DNA of 64,000 bases from UBA3824 sp017541145 (GTDB lineage Bacteria; Bacteroidota; Bacteroidia; Bacteroidales; UBA3824). This document shows positions 1-8,476 of the stretch, one piece after another (position 1 is the first letter of the stretch; each line of letters starts with the position of its first letter). The notes under the pieces are model-generated. The model worked only from the letters and a program-made list of their open reading frames with translations. It was not told the origin of the DNA and did not search any database. Made by a program: the position numbers and the translations under genes. The stretch is from positions 74,364 through 138,363 of the forward strand of contig CAMVLO010000002.1 of NCBI GenBank assembly GCA_947168365.1. Direction: 5' to 3'.

Positions 1-14
1 AAAACTTACATGGG

Positions 15-683
15 TTAGTTGCTGCGCCGAACTGGACGAACAGACCGTCCGTAGCAACGGTAATTTCCAAGTAGAAATAAGGATTCTGAGTCAGAGCCAA
101 AGCAAGCATCCCAGGCTAATTCCGGCATGTGGCGCGATGAAGACCAATAGTAACCTTCGGAATCAGTTTTATGGATATTTAAATCGATGCGGAAGCCTGC
201 CGCTGGAAGAAAAATTTTATTGTTGTTTGGTCCTTTTACCTCAAATCCATTCATACCGTTGCACGTAGTCCATACCCATGAGCACATATCTCTGAGTTCC
301 ATCCACTGTGATAACGTTGGCATACACCAATCGCTACCCCAACAGACTGTGGCTACATCGTCGGAAGAGTCGAGGTCTTTTGTATTATAGGTAAAGCCTT
401 TATTTGGGGATTCTTCACCGTATTTGGTAAGCATTTTATAGTCGCCATCTTTGCAATATTTATAGTTGCTCCACGAATACGTGTCTTTGGGTTCTGTTTC
501 ACCCCATGCATAATAGTTGCCGTAATCTTCTGGATTATCTGCGCCGACATTGCAAGTCGCCCAAAGTGTACCGGAAGGTAATCCGAGGTCAACGTACTCG
601 TGTTTTTGTTGTGCCGTTACGCTGTCAATATTCACTAATAATAATGTCAACAATAATAGTATAATTGAAGTTTGTCTTTTCAT
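15..683 (-). CDS. Secreted FISUMP-like (Fibrobacter succinogenes major paralogous domain) protein
   Basis: A 222-residue protein with an N-terminal signal peptide (residues 1-24, hydrophobic leucine-rich core ending TA-QQ) and no lipobox. The body opens with EYVDLGLPSGTLWATCNVGA, followed by YYAWGE, a CWGSDWCMPT segment and a C-terminal YYWSSS...RPVR pattern. This is typical of the FISUMP/major-paralogous-domain proteins that Bacteroidetes and Fibrobacter carry in many secreted copies. Their function is unknown; surface display or adhesion is usually assumed. The ATG at 683 lies just downstream (minus strand) of a TAACTTTG box. The gene stands alone and is divergent from the ATPase gene at 867. 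The family call is made from the recognisable repeat-like motifs, not from a search. Confidence 0.8.
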   Translation of the reverse strand: MKRQTSIILLLLTLLLVNIDSVTAQQKHEYVDLGLPSGTLWATCNVGADNPEDYGNYYAWGETEPKDTYSWSNYKYCKDGDYKMLTKYGEESPNKGFTYNTKDLDSSDDVATVCWGSDWCMPTLSQWMELRDMCSWVWTTCNGMNGFEVKGPNNNKIFLPAAGFRIDLNIHKTDSEGYYWSSSRHMPELAWDACFGSDSESLFLLGNYRCYGRSVRPVRRSN

Positions 684-704
684 GATTGTAATCGTTTAAT
701 TTTT

Positions 705-712
705 CAAAGTTA
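705..712 (-). promoter_or_regulatory. Bacteroidetes-type -7 box (TAACTTTG) for the FISUMP-like gene
   Basis: Read on the minus strand this is TAACTTTG, a match to the TAnnTTTG -7 consensus of the Bacteroidetes primary sigma factor. It is followed after about 22 bases by the ATG at 683. I see no TTG at the expected -33 spacing. Confidence 0.45.
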
Positions 713-751
713 CAAATTTAGTAAAAAAATATATAAAATATGAGAGAACCA

Positions 752-850
752 TATCTTCCATACAAGATAAAAATACCTAAAAAGTATCTTGTATACAAGA
801 TAAAATCACCTAAAAAGTATCTTGTATATAAGATACTTTTTGTATATTTG
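752..850 (+). promoter_or_regulatory. Three 18-bp palindromes at exact 33-bp spacing, the last overlapping a promoter
   Basis: Near-identical palindromes of the form TATCTTGTATACAAGATA begin at 752, 785 and 818. The middle copy is perfect; the first has CC in place of GT at the centre of its left arm; the third is extended to a longer hairpin by AAAAAG/CTTTTT arms (about 812-841). The 33-bp period is about three helical turns, so all sites face the same side of the DNA. TATATTTG at 843-850 matches the -7 consensus, and a TTG at 822-824, inside the third palindrome, sits 18 bp upstream as a possible -33 element. A repressor bound at copy three would cover the promoter. The binding protein is unknown. 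Confidence 0.75.
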
Positions 851-866
851 CAGAAAAATTATTGAT

Positions 867-2123
867 ATGGACAAAGAGTTTGTAAGAAATATTATCGTTG
901 AAAATCAACAACTTATACAGTCAATTGAGTTGATTGAACGTCCTTTTGAGTTTGAGGACAATGGAAACTATGTGTTTGTGGGTGTTCGTCAAGCGGGAAA
1001 ATCTTATATGCTTTATCAAAGGGCAAAACAATTGTTAAAAGCCGGTTACGACATCGACCAAATCGTTTATATCAGTTTCGACGACGAGCGTATCAACGAA
1101 ATTAAGTCAAACGAACTTGATATTATTATACAAGCACACAGGCTTTTAACCGACTTGCAGCCTGTGTTGTTTCTCGACGAAATTCAAAATATCGATGGTT
1201 GGGAGCATTTTGCCCGTCGCCTTGCCAACGAAAAATATACTGTGTATATCACGGGCAGCAATGCCAAAATGCTTAGCCGCGACATTCAAACAACTTTGGG
1301 CGGAAGATATTGGGACATAGCTGTTTATCCGTTTTCGTTTGCGGAGTTTCTGAAAGCAAAGAATGTTAAATTGGAAAAGAATTGGCAGTTTTCAAAAACT
1401 CAAGGAACAGTGGCAAGAGTGTTTGAAGAATATTTCTATTTTGGCGGTTTTCCTGAATTGCTAAACATCAAAGCCAAACGGCAATGGTTGACAAATATTT
1501 ATAACAAAATATTTTTTAGCGACATCGTGGTTCGCAATTCTGTTAGAAGCGAAGAGGCTCTACGAATCACTGTAAAAAGACTTGCCACGTGTGTAATGCA
1601 GCCCACATCTTACAATCGACTTACTAATTTGGTTAAGTCGACCGGCATAAATATCAACGCTACCACTGTTGCCAATTTTATACAATATCTAAAAGATGCG
1701 TGTCTGTTGTTTTCGATAGAAAATTACGCTGATAAATTTGTTGACAAACAGACGACTAAGAAACATTATTTTGTTGACAACGGATTATTGAATCTGTTTT
1801 TAGCTACCCCCGAAACGGCTCTTTTGGAGAATATTTGTGCAATATTTTTATATAAGAATTTCGGTAGCGGGTTGTATTATTACAACAAAAACATTGAGGT
1901 TGATTTTTTTGTTGCTGACGAAAAAATCGGTGTTCAAGTGTCGTACAGCATTGATGATAGCGAAACAATGGAACGTGAACTCAAAGCGTTGGTAGCTCTC
2001 AACAAATTTTTCCCTCTAAACCGGGCTTTGGTTATAACCAAAAACACGGAAGAAACCGTTGAATACCAAGGTCTGAAAATTGAGATTATACCTATTTGGA
2101 AATTTGTGTTATTATTCTGCTAA
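867..2123 (+). CDS. AAA-type ATPase with C-terminal DUF4143 domain
   Basis: A 418-residue cytoplasmic protein. Walker A is GVRQAGKSY (about residues 39-47) and Walker B is LFLDEIQ (about 101-107). A sensor-like YITGSNAKML follows, then the winged-helix/DUF4143 half, with SDIVVRN and a restriction-nuclease-like tail around VDFFVADEKIGVQVSYSI. Such ATPases are common and often multicopy in Bacteroidetes and archaea; their substrate is not established. I chose the ATG at 867 rather than an in-frame start at 822, because 822 lies inside the palindrome and promoter region and would precede the transcription start. Transcription is predicted from the TATATTTG box at 843. The upstream operator array suggests tight regulation. 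No partner gene is adjacent. Confidence 0.85.
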   Translation: MDKEFVRNIIVENQQLIQSIELIERPFEFEDNGNYVFVGVRQAGKSYMLYQRAKQLLKAGYDIDQIVYISFDDERINEIKSNELDIIIQAHRLLTDLQPVLFLDEIQNIDGWEHFARRLANEKYTVYITGSNAKMLSRDIQTTLGGRYWDIAVYPFSFAEFLKAKNVKLEKNWQFSKTQGTVARVFEEYFYFGGFPELLNIKAKRQWLTNIYNKIFFSDIVVRNSVRSEEALRITVKRLATCVMQPTSYNRLTNLVKSTGININATTVANFIQYLKDACLLFSIENYADKFVDKQTTKKHYFVDNGLLNLFLATPETALLENICAIFLYKNFGSGLYYYNKNIEVDFFVADEKIGVQVSYSIDDSETMERELKALVALNKFFPLNRALVITKNTEETVEYQGLKIEIIPIWKFVLLFC

Positions 2124-2176
2124 ACCTTTCCCTTCTTTCTCCGTCAAACTTCTAAAAAACTAATACAAAACATCAG

Positions 2177-2842
2177 ATGAGAAAAATAATTCTTACTCTC
2201 GCGGCGGCTGCCGCGGTATTTTCGCTAAGCCAGTCTTGCAGCAACGGCGGCGAAAAATGTAAAAATGACACTAATTGTCAGAAAACCGAACAATGCTGTC
2301 AAAACGGTGAAAACCAAGTCGTTAAAGCCATGATGGATCGCCGCAGTATCCGCAAGTACAAAGACACTCCCGTTGAACACGAGAAACTTGAAACAATCGT
2401 AAAATGCGGAATCAACGCTCCAAGCGGTATGAACAAACAGCCGTGGGAAATCCGCGTAGTGGAAAGTCAGGAACTTATCAACCAAGTAAACGAGGTTTAC
2501 AAAAACGCCAACGCTGAAGCCGTTGCCAAAGACCCGGACTTCAAAAATATGTTCCGCAACGCTCCCAACATCATCTGCGTTGCCGCTGAAAACAATGCTG
2601 GTCTCGACTGCGGACTCCTCGGCGAAAATATGATGCTCGCGGCTCAGTCTTTGGGTCTCGGCACATGCTGTTTGGGTGGTCCCGTGCGTTTTCTCAAAAG
2701 CAACGACGACGCAAAGTTTTTTATCGACAAACTCGGATTTTCAGAAGGTTACGAATTGATTTACATCCTCGCGGTCGGCTATCCTGATGAAAGTCCGGAG
2801 GCAAAACCGAGAGACGAAAACAAAGTGAAATTTATCAATTAA
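2177..2842 (+). CDS. Nitroreductase-family lipoprotein
   Basis: A 221-residue protein with a lipoprotein signal peptide (lipobox SQSC, Cys21), a Cys-rich linker, then a nitroreductase fold starting at MMDRRSIRKYKD (about residues 52-62) with NAPSGMNKQPWEIRVV, GENMMLAAQSLGLGTCCLGG and a C-terminal YILAVGYPDE. These motifs bind FMN and NAD(P)H in the flavin reductase/nitroreductase family. Members reduce quinones, nitroaromatics or flavins and normally sit in the cytoplasm. The lipobox therefore implies an envelope-anchored reductase, which needs an extracytoplasmic flavin and electron source; that is an inference. It is single-copy in the window and ends at a bidirectional terminator shared with the next gene. 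Confidence 0.85.
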   Translation: MRKIILTLAAAAAVFSLSQSCSNGGEKCKNDTNCQKTEQCCQNGENQVVKAMMDRRSIRKYKDTPVEHEKLETIVKCGINAPSGMNKQPWEIRVVESQELINQVNEVYKNANAEAVAKDPDFKNMFRNAPNIICVAAENNAGLDCGLLGENMMLAAQSLGLGTCCLGGPVRFLKSNDDAKFFIDKLGFSEGYELIYILAVGYPDESPEAKPRDENKVKFIN

Positions 2843-2870
2843 TTTTTTCTCGGAATCAAAAATAGTAAAA

Positions 2871-2910
2871 AAAAATGTCAGAAGCGGAGGCGAAGTTCTG
2901 ACATTTTTTT
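2871..2910. terminator. Bidirectional rho-independent terminator
   Basis: The stem TGTCAGAA/TTCTGACA around a 11-12-nt loop is flanked by an A-run on the left and a T-run on the right. It can therefore terminate both the nitroreductase gene (plus) and the symporter gene (minus), which converge here. The last codons of the symporter overlap the T-run. Confidence 0.85.
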
Positions 2911-4723
2911 ATTCTGATATTTTGCGTTCTTTCATGTAACTTTTTAAATCGGTTCTTACTTCTTTTGACATCAAATAGAGAGTAAGAATATTGGGAAATG
3001 CTAACGAAAGATACAGTAAATCAGTCATATCGATTACTGCTCCTACGCTTGATGCTGCTCCTATTACCAAAAACATCAAGAAAAATATTTGGAATATTCG
3101 TGTTGAAACAAGTTCGTTTTTGATGAATCCTTTGGTGATAAATCTGAATGCTGTTGCGCTGTAATACGACCATGAAATGGCAGTAGAAAATGTAAACAGA
3201 AATATACTTACCAACAACAAATACGGAAACCAACTGAAAACAGATTCAAATGCTTTGCTCGTAAGTTGTACTCCATCAAGATCTCCTGCAAGTTTGTAAG
3301 TTCCTGTAAATATGATTACTAAAGCTGTCATCGTACAGATTACAACTGTATCAATAAAAGGTTCCAACAATGCTACGATTCCTTCTTTGATTGGTTTGTC
3401 GGTTAAAACTGCTGAATGTGCTATCGGAGAACTTCCGATGCCGGCTTCGTTGCTAAGAGCAGCGCGTTGAAATCCTATTATGATGATTCCTAAAACTCCG
3501 CCTTTTAGTGCGCCCGGATTAAATGCGCCTTCCATTATTACTGTTACGGCGTTTGGTAATTCTTTGATATTGATGAAGATAATTATCAATGCGGTAACAA
3601 TGTAAAGTAACGACATCGCCGGAACTGTTATACTTGTAAATTTTGCAATTGTTTTGATACCGCCGAAAATTACGAAAATTGCCAATCCTGCCATTACAAG
3701 TCCGAAAATTGCTCCGTATGGTGCGAGTGATGGAAAAACGTTGGCAAATTGTGCAAATGCTTGATTGGATTCAAACAGACAACCGCCGCCAATTCCGCCG
3801 CCAATTATCAGTGCTGCAAATACATACGCTAAGGCTTTTCCTAATTTTGGAAGACCTATTTTTTTGAATGCTTTAGGAATATAGTACATGCCGCCGCCGA
3901 GGATTTTACCATTTTCTCCTACGTGGCGATATTTTACACCGAGTGTACATTCTACAAATTTGCTTGCCATTCCAAGAAATCCGGCAACTATCATCCAAAA
4001 AGTAGCGCCCGGTCCTCCAACCGTAATTGCAAGAGCTACTCCCGCAATGTTTCCAAGTCCGACAGTTGCCGATAATGCAGCTGTTAACGCCTGAAAATGT
4101 GAAATTTCGCCTTGCGTTTCTGAAGTGTGTTTTCTGTCGCGGCGACCCAAAACTATTCTGATTGATTCTTTCATGCAGCGGATATTTGGAAATCCCATGT
4201 AAATTGTACAGAAAACTGCACCGCAAATCAACCAAACAACTACAAATGGTAATTTCATTGTTTTAGGAGTACCGTTTGGATTCAAAACAGGATTACCGTT
4301 TTCGTCGCGGATTATATTGTCGTAAAGTCCAAGTTCTGCAAAAATGTCAGCCAAAATTACTCTTGCAAGTTTTCCGACTATCGGTGTGAATATCGAATTG
4401 ATTTTTTCTGACAGACTTTCAGCAGGTTGCGAAAAACTAATTGATGCACTGTCGCCGTTTGCGTCATAAACTTTCAAGCCGTAAGAAATGCCTTCGGTCA
4501 TGCCGTAAGATATTGAGTCAGTGAATCCTGACGTCGGATTGTCCCAACAATATTTATACGGTTTTTCGCCGCCGCTTACATGTGCCGTGGCGGTTACATC
4601 GTTGAGATTTAATGATTGGTTTGCAGTCTCAATACTTATTTTTAGTGTGTCTTGTGATAATGCTGATTCGCTGATAATGAGCGAAATACATATTATAATC
4701 AGTTTCAGAAAATTGTTGAACAT
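2909..4723 (-). CDS. Sodium/alanine symporter (AGCS family) with a secreted-type N-terminal extension
   Basis: About 604 residues. The C-terminal ~450 residues are a standard alanine or glycine:cation symporter of inner-membrane AGCS type. Recognisable segments are GEISHFQALTAALSATVGLGNIAGVALAI, GGGMYYIPKAF, AALSNEAGIGSSPIAHSAV and multiple TM helices. Before it lies an N-terminal signal sequence, then a short beta-rich domain (VTATAHVSGGEKPYKYCWDN...YGLKVYDANGDSAS) that resembles SprB-type repeats of Bacteroidetes surface proteins, then a linker. I start at the ATG at 4723. The in-frame TTG at 4744 lies within the TATCTTTG promoter box (4742-4749), upstream of the transcription start. It likely imports alanine or glycine with Na+; the extra domain would lie in the periplasm. 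Confidence 0.88.
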   Translation of the reverse strand: MFNNFLKLIIICISLIISESALSQDTLKISIETANQSLNLNDVTATAHVSGGEKPYKYCWDNPTSGFTDSISYGMTEGISYGLKVYDANGDSASISFSQPAESLSEKINSIFTPIVGKLARVILADIFAELGLYDNIIRDENGNPVLNPNGTPKTMKLPFVVVWLICGAVFCTIYMGFPNIRCMKESIRIVLGRRDRKHTSETQGEISHFQALTAALSATVGLGNIAGVALAITVGGPGATFWMIVAGFLGMASKFVECTLGVKYRHVGENGKILGGGMYYIPKAFKKIGLPKLGKALAYVFAALIIGGGIGGGCLFESNQAFAQFANVFPSLAPYGAIFGLVMAGLAIFVIFGGIKTIAKFTSITVPAMSLLYIVTALIIIFINIKELPNAVTVIMEGAFNPGALKGGVLGIIIIGFQRAALSNEAGIGSSPIAHSAVLTDKPIKEGIVALLEPFIDTVVICTMTALVIIFTGTYKLAGDLDGVQLTSKAFESVFSWFPYLLLVSIFLFTFSTAISWSYYSATAFRFITKGFIKNELVSTRIFQIFFLMFLVIGAASSVGAVIDMTDLLYLSLAFPNILTLYLMSKEVRTDLKSYMKERKISE

Positions 4724-4741
4724 ATTGCTTGAAAATTTTTG

Positions 4742-4749
4742 CAAAGATA
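4742..4749 (-). promoter_or_regulatory. -7 box TATCTTTG for the AGCS symporter
   Basis: On the minus strand this reads TATCTTTG, a full TAnnTTTG match. Transcription would begin about seven bases downstream, which rules out the TTG at 4744 as the start codon and supports the ATG at 4723. Confidence 0.6.
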
Positions 4750-4824
4750 CTAAACTTATTGCAATTTTTGGTTTTTATAGTATAAGTGATTGACGTATTT
4801 GTTTTAAAACGTGATTTTTGTTGA

Positions 4825-7578
4825 TTAATTTATTTTGCCAATCACCGCCGCTTTTTTGTAAGTTTTTGACCAGCCTGTGGAATTTACGGCTTTTATAAGT
4901 ACCACATAAATTCCTGTTTTACAGCGGTTGGCATCGTTGTCATAACCGTCCCAAGTTACTTGGTCGTAATATGTTACAATCAGATTGTCAGCGAGAGTTC
5001 GTTTCAAATTGCCGTTGCTGTCAAAAACAGAGATGTTGAGAGTGGTTTGCGGATAATCAAAATTAAAAGTCATTTTGAATTCGCAATCTTCGTTTCCGGG
5101 TTTAAACAATTGATTTTCAATTGTAATACCTTCACCGTAATCCATTGTTTCGCTCTTTTCAGAACTTTGTTGAATTGAATTTTTCAAGCCCGGAGTTGCA
5201 AAACCGTAACTTTCAGAGCATGATTGCCAATTAGATTTTTCTGTAGTAGACGCCTCAAAATCAATTCGTTCCAACGAAACGCCTTGTGTTGTTTCTAAGA
5301 ATTTGTTTTGCCATTTGTCGTCGTAATACATCGAATCTAAGAGCGTTCCCTCTGAAGTTGTTATCGTAATAATTCCTTTTGAGTAGTCAAGTGCCGGAAA
5401 TTTTGAGTTTTGAATAAAATAATTGCCTGAATTATAAAGCGTTTTTACGTTGCTACTATCCGCAGTCAAAACCAAGAAACAATTCGGAGAAAGCGATTTC
5501 ATTTCGTTGATTGTACATGATTTTACTGTGTCTGTAGTTAAATAATTGAAATTCAGTCCGTAAAGAAAAATTTCATAATCGCTGTTGTTGTAAAATTCCA
5601 CAAACCTTTTGCCGCCCGTGTTGGGATGATATAGTATTTCGTTGATTATTAAATCGTTATATTCCGGTTCGTGGTAAGTTACATCCAATGTCGTATCTTG
5701 AAATTTGCTATTGAAGATGTCTTTTATATTCTTGATATTCAGATTGATATTGCTGTTGTTTTCAAAATTTTTATCCGAAGTCAGCAAAACTGAAAATTTG
5801 TCTGACGTAATTTCTGCTGATTGGGGATAATTGTTGTTGATTTCAAAGTAATTCTCTTGAATTTCAGTAAGTTGGTTGTTGAATTGTATCCAAATTTGAT
5901 TTTCGCTCACGGCTATTACTTTTTCTACTTTTATTTTAGAATAATCAACCGTTAACATAATATCATTCAGAGAGTTGCCGCAAAAGTCAGAAATCGTACC
6001 GCTTATATTATTTGTTCCCTCGCGAAGATAATTTTCGAGATTTAAATTAATTGATTTTCCGTTGATTTCCGCATTGTTGATAGTTGTGTTGTTAACCGAT
6101 AGATTACAGAATTTTATTGGTTCGGATGTCGTGATTAAATATATGCAATTTTCTGTTACACTGCTGCTTACAATCGTTGGCGCAGTATTATCTTCGTTGA
6201 TTGCATACACGGAATTCATCTTGCCCGGAGTGCCGCCGGAAATATCTGCCGAAGCTTTCCAATTGTTGCTTTGATTGCAAGTGTTTTCGGGGTCGATGCG
6301 TTCCAAAGAAAATCCTCCGCTTGATTTTTCCGAATAGTTGTACATCTTGTCGTTGTAAGTCAGCGAATCCAAAATTTGACCTAATTCGTTTTTTATCGCA
6401 ATAAATTTGCCCGAAATCGTGAGTTTCGCTTCTTCCAAAATTTCGACATATTCGCCGTAATCAGTAAACTCTTTTCCTGAAGTAATCAACAGATAATCAA
6501 ATGGTTTTATCGTTATTTCTGGAAAAGTATATTCCAAATCTCCTATCTGAAGTTTGTAATTTTTGAGGTTGCAACCGTTTTCTGATTTGTTGTAAAGTTC
6601 TATATATTTGTTGGCAGGTAATGCAAACGGTGCGGGATTTATATCACACATTATTTCATTGATAACTATTTGATTTTGTGAGGCTTGACTGAATGTATTT
6701 TGAAAATCTTTTATTGTTTTACCATAAATATCTTTCAATCCGTTAACTGTTAAAACTAAGTCCCCGGAGGTCGGTAAATTGTTGAATTTCAAATCTATAT
6801 ATTTGCTTTTAACTTCTATTGAATTTGGGTTTAGAGAATTCAGATTGAAGTTTTGTATCGGTTGTTCGCTATTCAAACGCCCTGTGTAATAGATTCTTAT
6901 CGTTTCATTGTCGATTAATTCTGCTGAATCAATTGTTGTTTCGGGCGTTTCGGAACTGATGTTTTGATTGAATTCTGTAAATTTGAATGCAAATTTCTTC
7001 ATTCCCGTTTTGTTGAATTTGAATTTTACGATGATAAATTTTGAATCGATAAATTTGTCATTGTCGGTATAAACTTGTGTTCCGTTTATTGTCCAAACTC
7101 CTGATGACGTGCGGTTTACAGTAATTTCTTGAGATACAAATTTTTCAGTAAAAGTGTACAAAACTTCGATATCATTGCCATTGAATTTTGCAAAACTGAG
7201 TGCGTTGTATGTCGGTTTTTGTCCCGTAACTATTCCGTAGCCTTCAAAATCCTCGTAATCAGTGTTTTCATGGTTTGCGGTGAGAATTATTTGAAATCGG
7301 TTGACTGATGAATTTGTAAACTCGGTTTTAACATCAATTTTCCAATTTACAGAGCCTTGTTCCGGATAGAAATCTTTGATTTCTCGATATATAGCATCTA
7401 TTCCGACATTTGAATTTGTGTCGGTGATATATGATTCGGAATTGTTGCAAAATTTGTTGCATTGTTGTGTCCAATTTTCTACCGAATTGAAATTTTCAGT
7501 AATAAAATCTATTGTTTGAGATTTGGAACTACCTGTAATTAAGGTTAATACTAAAATTATTATTATTTTGTATTTCAT
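4825..7578 (-). CDS. Secreted lamin-tail-domain protein with Ig-like domains and FlgD-like C-terminus
   Basis: A 917-residue secreted protein with signal peptide MKYKIIIILVLTLITGSSKS. Two lamin-tail (LTD) domains are visible, opening with INEIMCDINP...KYIELYN and INEILYHPNTGGKRFVEFYN. They alternate with Ig/Big-like beta segments that carry NGLKDIYGKTIKDF-type motifs. The last ~90 residues (TLNISVFDSNGNLKRTL...TWDGYDNDANRCKTGIYVV) look like a FlgD/T9SS-type Ig domain. Bacterial LTD proteins are usually cell-surface or extracellular and often accompany nucleases or phosphatases; no catalytic domain is visible here. A surface structural or adhesive role is inferred. The gene is transcribed alone from a TAATTTTG box at 7589-7596 (minus). 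Confidence 0.75.
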   Translation of the reverse strand: MKYKIIIILVLTLITGSSKSQTIDFITENFNSVENWTQQCNKFCNNSESYITDTNSNVGIDAIYREIKDFYPEQGSVNWKIDVKTEFTNSSVNRFQIILTANHENTDYEDFEGYGIVTGQKPTYNALSFAKFNGNDIEVLYTFTEKFVSQEITVNRTSSGVWTINGTQVYTDNDKFIDSKFIIVKFKFNKTGMKKFAFKFTEFNQNISSETPETTIDSAELIDNETIRIYYTGRLNSEQPIQNFNLNSLNPNSIEVKSKYIDLKFNNLPTSGDLVLTVNGLKDIYGKTIKDFQNTFSQASQNQIVINEIMCDINPAPFALPANKYIELYNKSENGCNLKNYKLQIGDLEYTFPEITIKPFDYLLITSGKEFTDYGEYVEILEEAKLTISGKFIAIKNELGQILDSLTYNDKMYNYSEKSSGGFSLERIDPENTCNQSNNWKASADISGGTPGKMNSVYAINEDNTAPTIVSSSVTENCIYLITTSEPIKFCNLSVNNTTINNAEINGKSINLNLENYLREGTNNISGTISDFCGNSLNDIMLTVDYSKIKVEKVIAVSENQIWIQFNNQLTEIQENYFEINNNYPQSAEITSDKFSVLLTSDKNFENNSNINLNIKNIKDIFNSKFQDTTLDVTYHEPEYNDLIINEILYHPNTGGKRFVEFYNNSDYEIFLYGLNFNYLTTDTVKSCTINEMKSLSPNCFLVLTADSSNVKTLYNSGNYFIQNSKFPALDYSKGIITITTSEGTLLDSMYYDDKWQNKFLETTQGVSLERIDFEASTTEKSNWQSCSESYGFATPGLKNSIQQSSEKSETMDYGEGITIENQLFKPGNEDCEFKMTFNFDYPQTTLNISVFDSNGNLKRTLADNLIVTYYDQVTWDGYDNDANRCKTGIYVVLIKAVNSTGWSKTYKKAAVIGKIN

Positions 7579-7588
7579 GGTTTTTTTG

Positions 7589-7596
7589 CAAAATTA
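7589..7596 (-). promoter_or_regulatory. -7 box TAATTTTG for the lamin-tail protein
   Basis: This is TAATTTTG on the minus strand, 11 bases before the ATG at 7578. It implies a very short leader. No -33 TTG is seen at the usual distance. Confidence 0.4.
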
Positions 7597-7675
7597 ATAA
7601 AATTTTTTCTAAGTTGATAAATTCTTTCATTTCATATTATTTATCAAAAAATATCGTTGGTTCACGAAAAATACT

Positions 7676-7683
7676 TACCTTTG
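7676..7683 (+). promoter_or_regulatory. -7 box TACCTTTG for the hydrolase/Mur ligase genes
   Basis: A full TAnnTTTG match 25 bases upstream of the ATG at 7709. A TTG at 657-659 lies only 16 bp upstream, shorter than the preferred spacing, so the -33 part is uncertain. Confidence 0.6.
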
Positions 7684-7708
7684 TAACCTAAAACAGAGAC
7701 GTACGAAA

Positions 7709-8467
7709 ATGGAACAATATACAGTAGCCAACGGTTTGAAAGTTAATTATAAACAAACCGGAAACGGCAAAGATGTGCTTCTTCTTCATGGCTGGGGATG
7801 TAGCGTTGAAATTTGGAAAACATTGCAAAGTCAGCTTGAAAATAATTATCGAGTTACTTCAATAGATTTTCCGGGATTTGGCAAAAGTGAAGAGCCAAAG
7901 GAAGTTTGGGGTGTAGAGGACTATACAAGATGTACCGAAGAATTGATACAAAATCTTGGTCTTCATAATCCAACTCTTATCGGACACTCGTTTGGCGGAA
8001 GGGTTTCCATACTCTTGTCATCGCGAAACAGTTATGTCAGCAAAGTAATTCTCACGGATTCTGCCGGTGTAAAACCTCATAATACTAAAATTTCGGTTTC
8101 AAGAGTTTTCTCAAAAATCAAAAAAATTACTACAAAAGTAATTGGCGAATCAGCAACCGAGAAACTTGTAAAACCTTTTGTAAATAGTTTGGCATCAGCT
8201 GATTATAAAAATGCATCCGGCATTATGAAAGAAATTTTGAAAAAAGTGATTGACGAGGATTTGCAATCTGAAATGCCGAAAATAAAAGCTCCTGTGCTTT
8301 TGATTTGGGGGCAAAACGATACGGCAACTCCGGTTAGTGATGCCAAAATTATGGAAAGTTTGATTCCCGATGCAGGACTTGTGGTTTTCCCTAATTGTAC
8401 ACATTATAGTTTCCTCGAAAATCCGAATTATTATTATACTATTGTTGACAACTTTTTGAAAAGCTAA
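7709..8467 (+). CDS. Alpha/beta hydrolase
   Basis: A 252-residue cytoplasmic alpha/beta-hydrolase with every landmark present: oxyanion HGWG (residues 27-30), nucleophile elbow GHSFGG (Ser94), acidic residue in WGQND (Asp204) and catalytic His in CTHYSF (His232). The cap region (about 125-190) is Lys-rich and helical. It is followed 9 bases later by a membrane-bound Mur ligase and then a D-Ala-D-Ala ligase-family gene, so it probably acts on a peptide or ester made by those enzymes. That link is inferred from context only. A generic esterase or peptidase role cannot be excluded. Confidence 0.85.
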   Translation: MEQYTVANGLKVNYKQTGNGKDVLLLHGWGCSVEIWKTLQSQLENNYRVTSIDFPGFGKSEEPKEVWGVEDYTRCTEELIQNLGLHNPTLIGHSFGGRVSILLSSRNSYVSKVILTDSAGVKPHNTKISVSRVFSKIKKITTKVIGESATEKLVKPFVNSLASADYKNASGIMKEILKKVIDEDLQSEMPKIKAPVLLIWGQNDTATPVSDAKIMESLIPDAGLVVFPNCTHYSFLENPNYYYTIVDNFLKS

Positions 8468-8476
8468 TTTTTAAGT

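Noticed and set aside
822..866. Earlier in-frame start for the DUF4143 ATPase
   Set aside because: It lies within the third palindrome and upstream of the transcription start predicted from TATATTTG.
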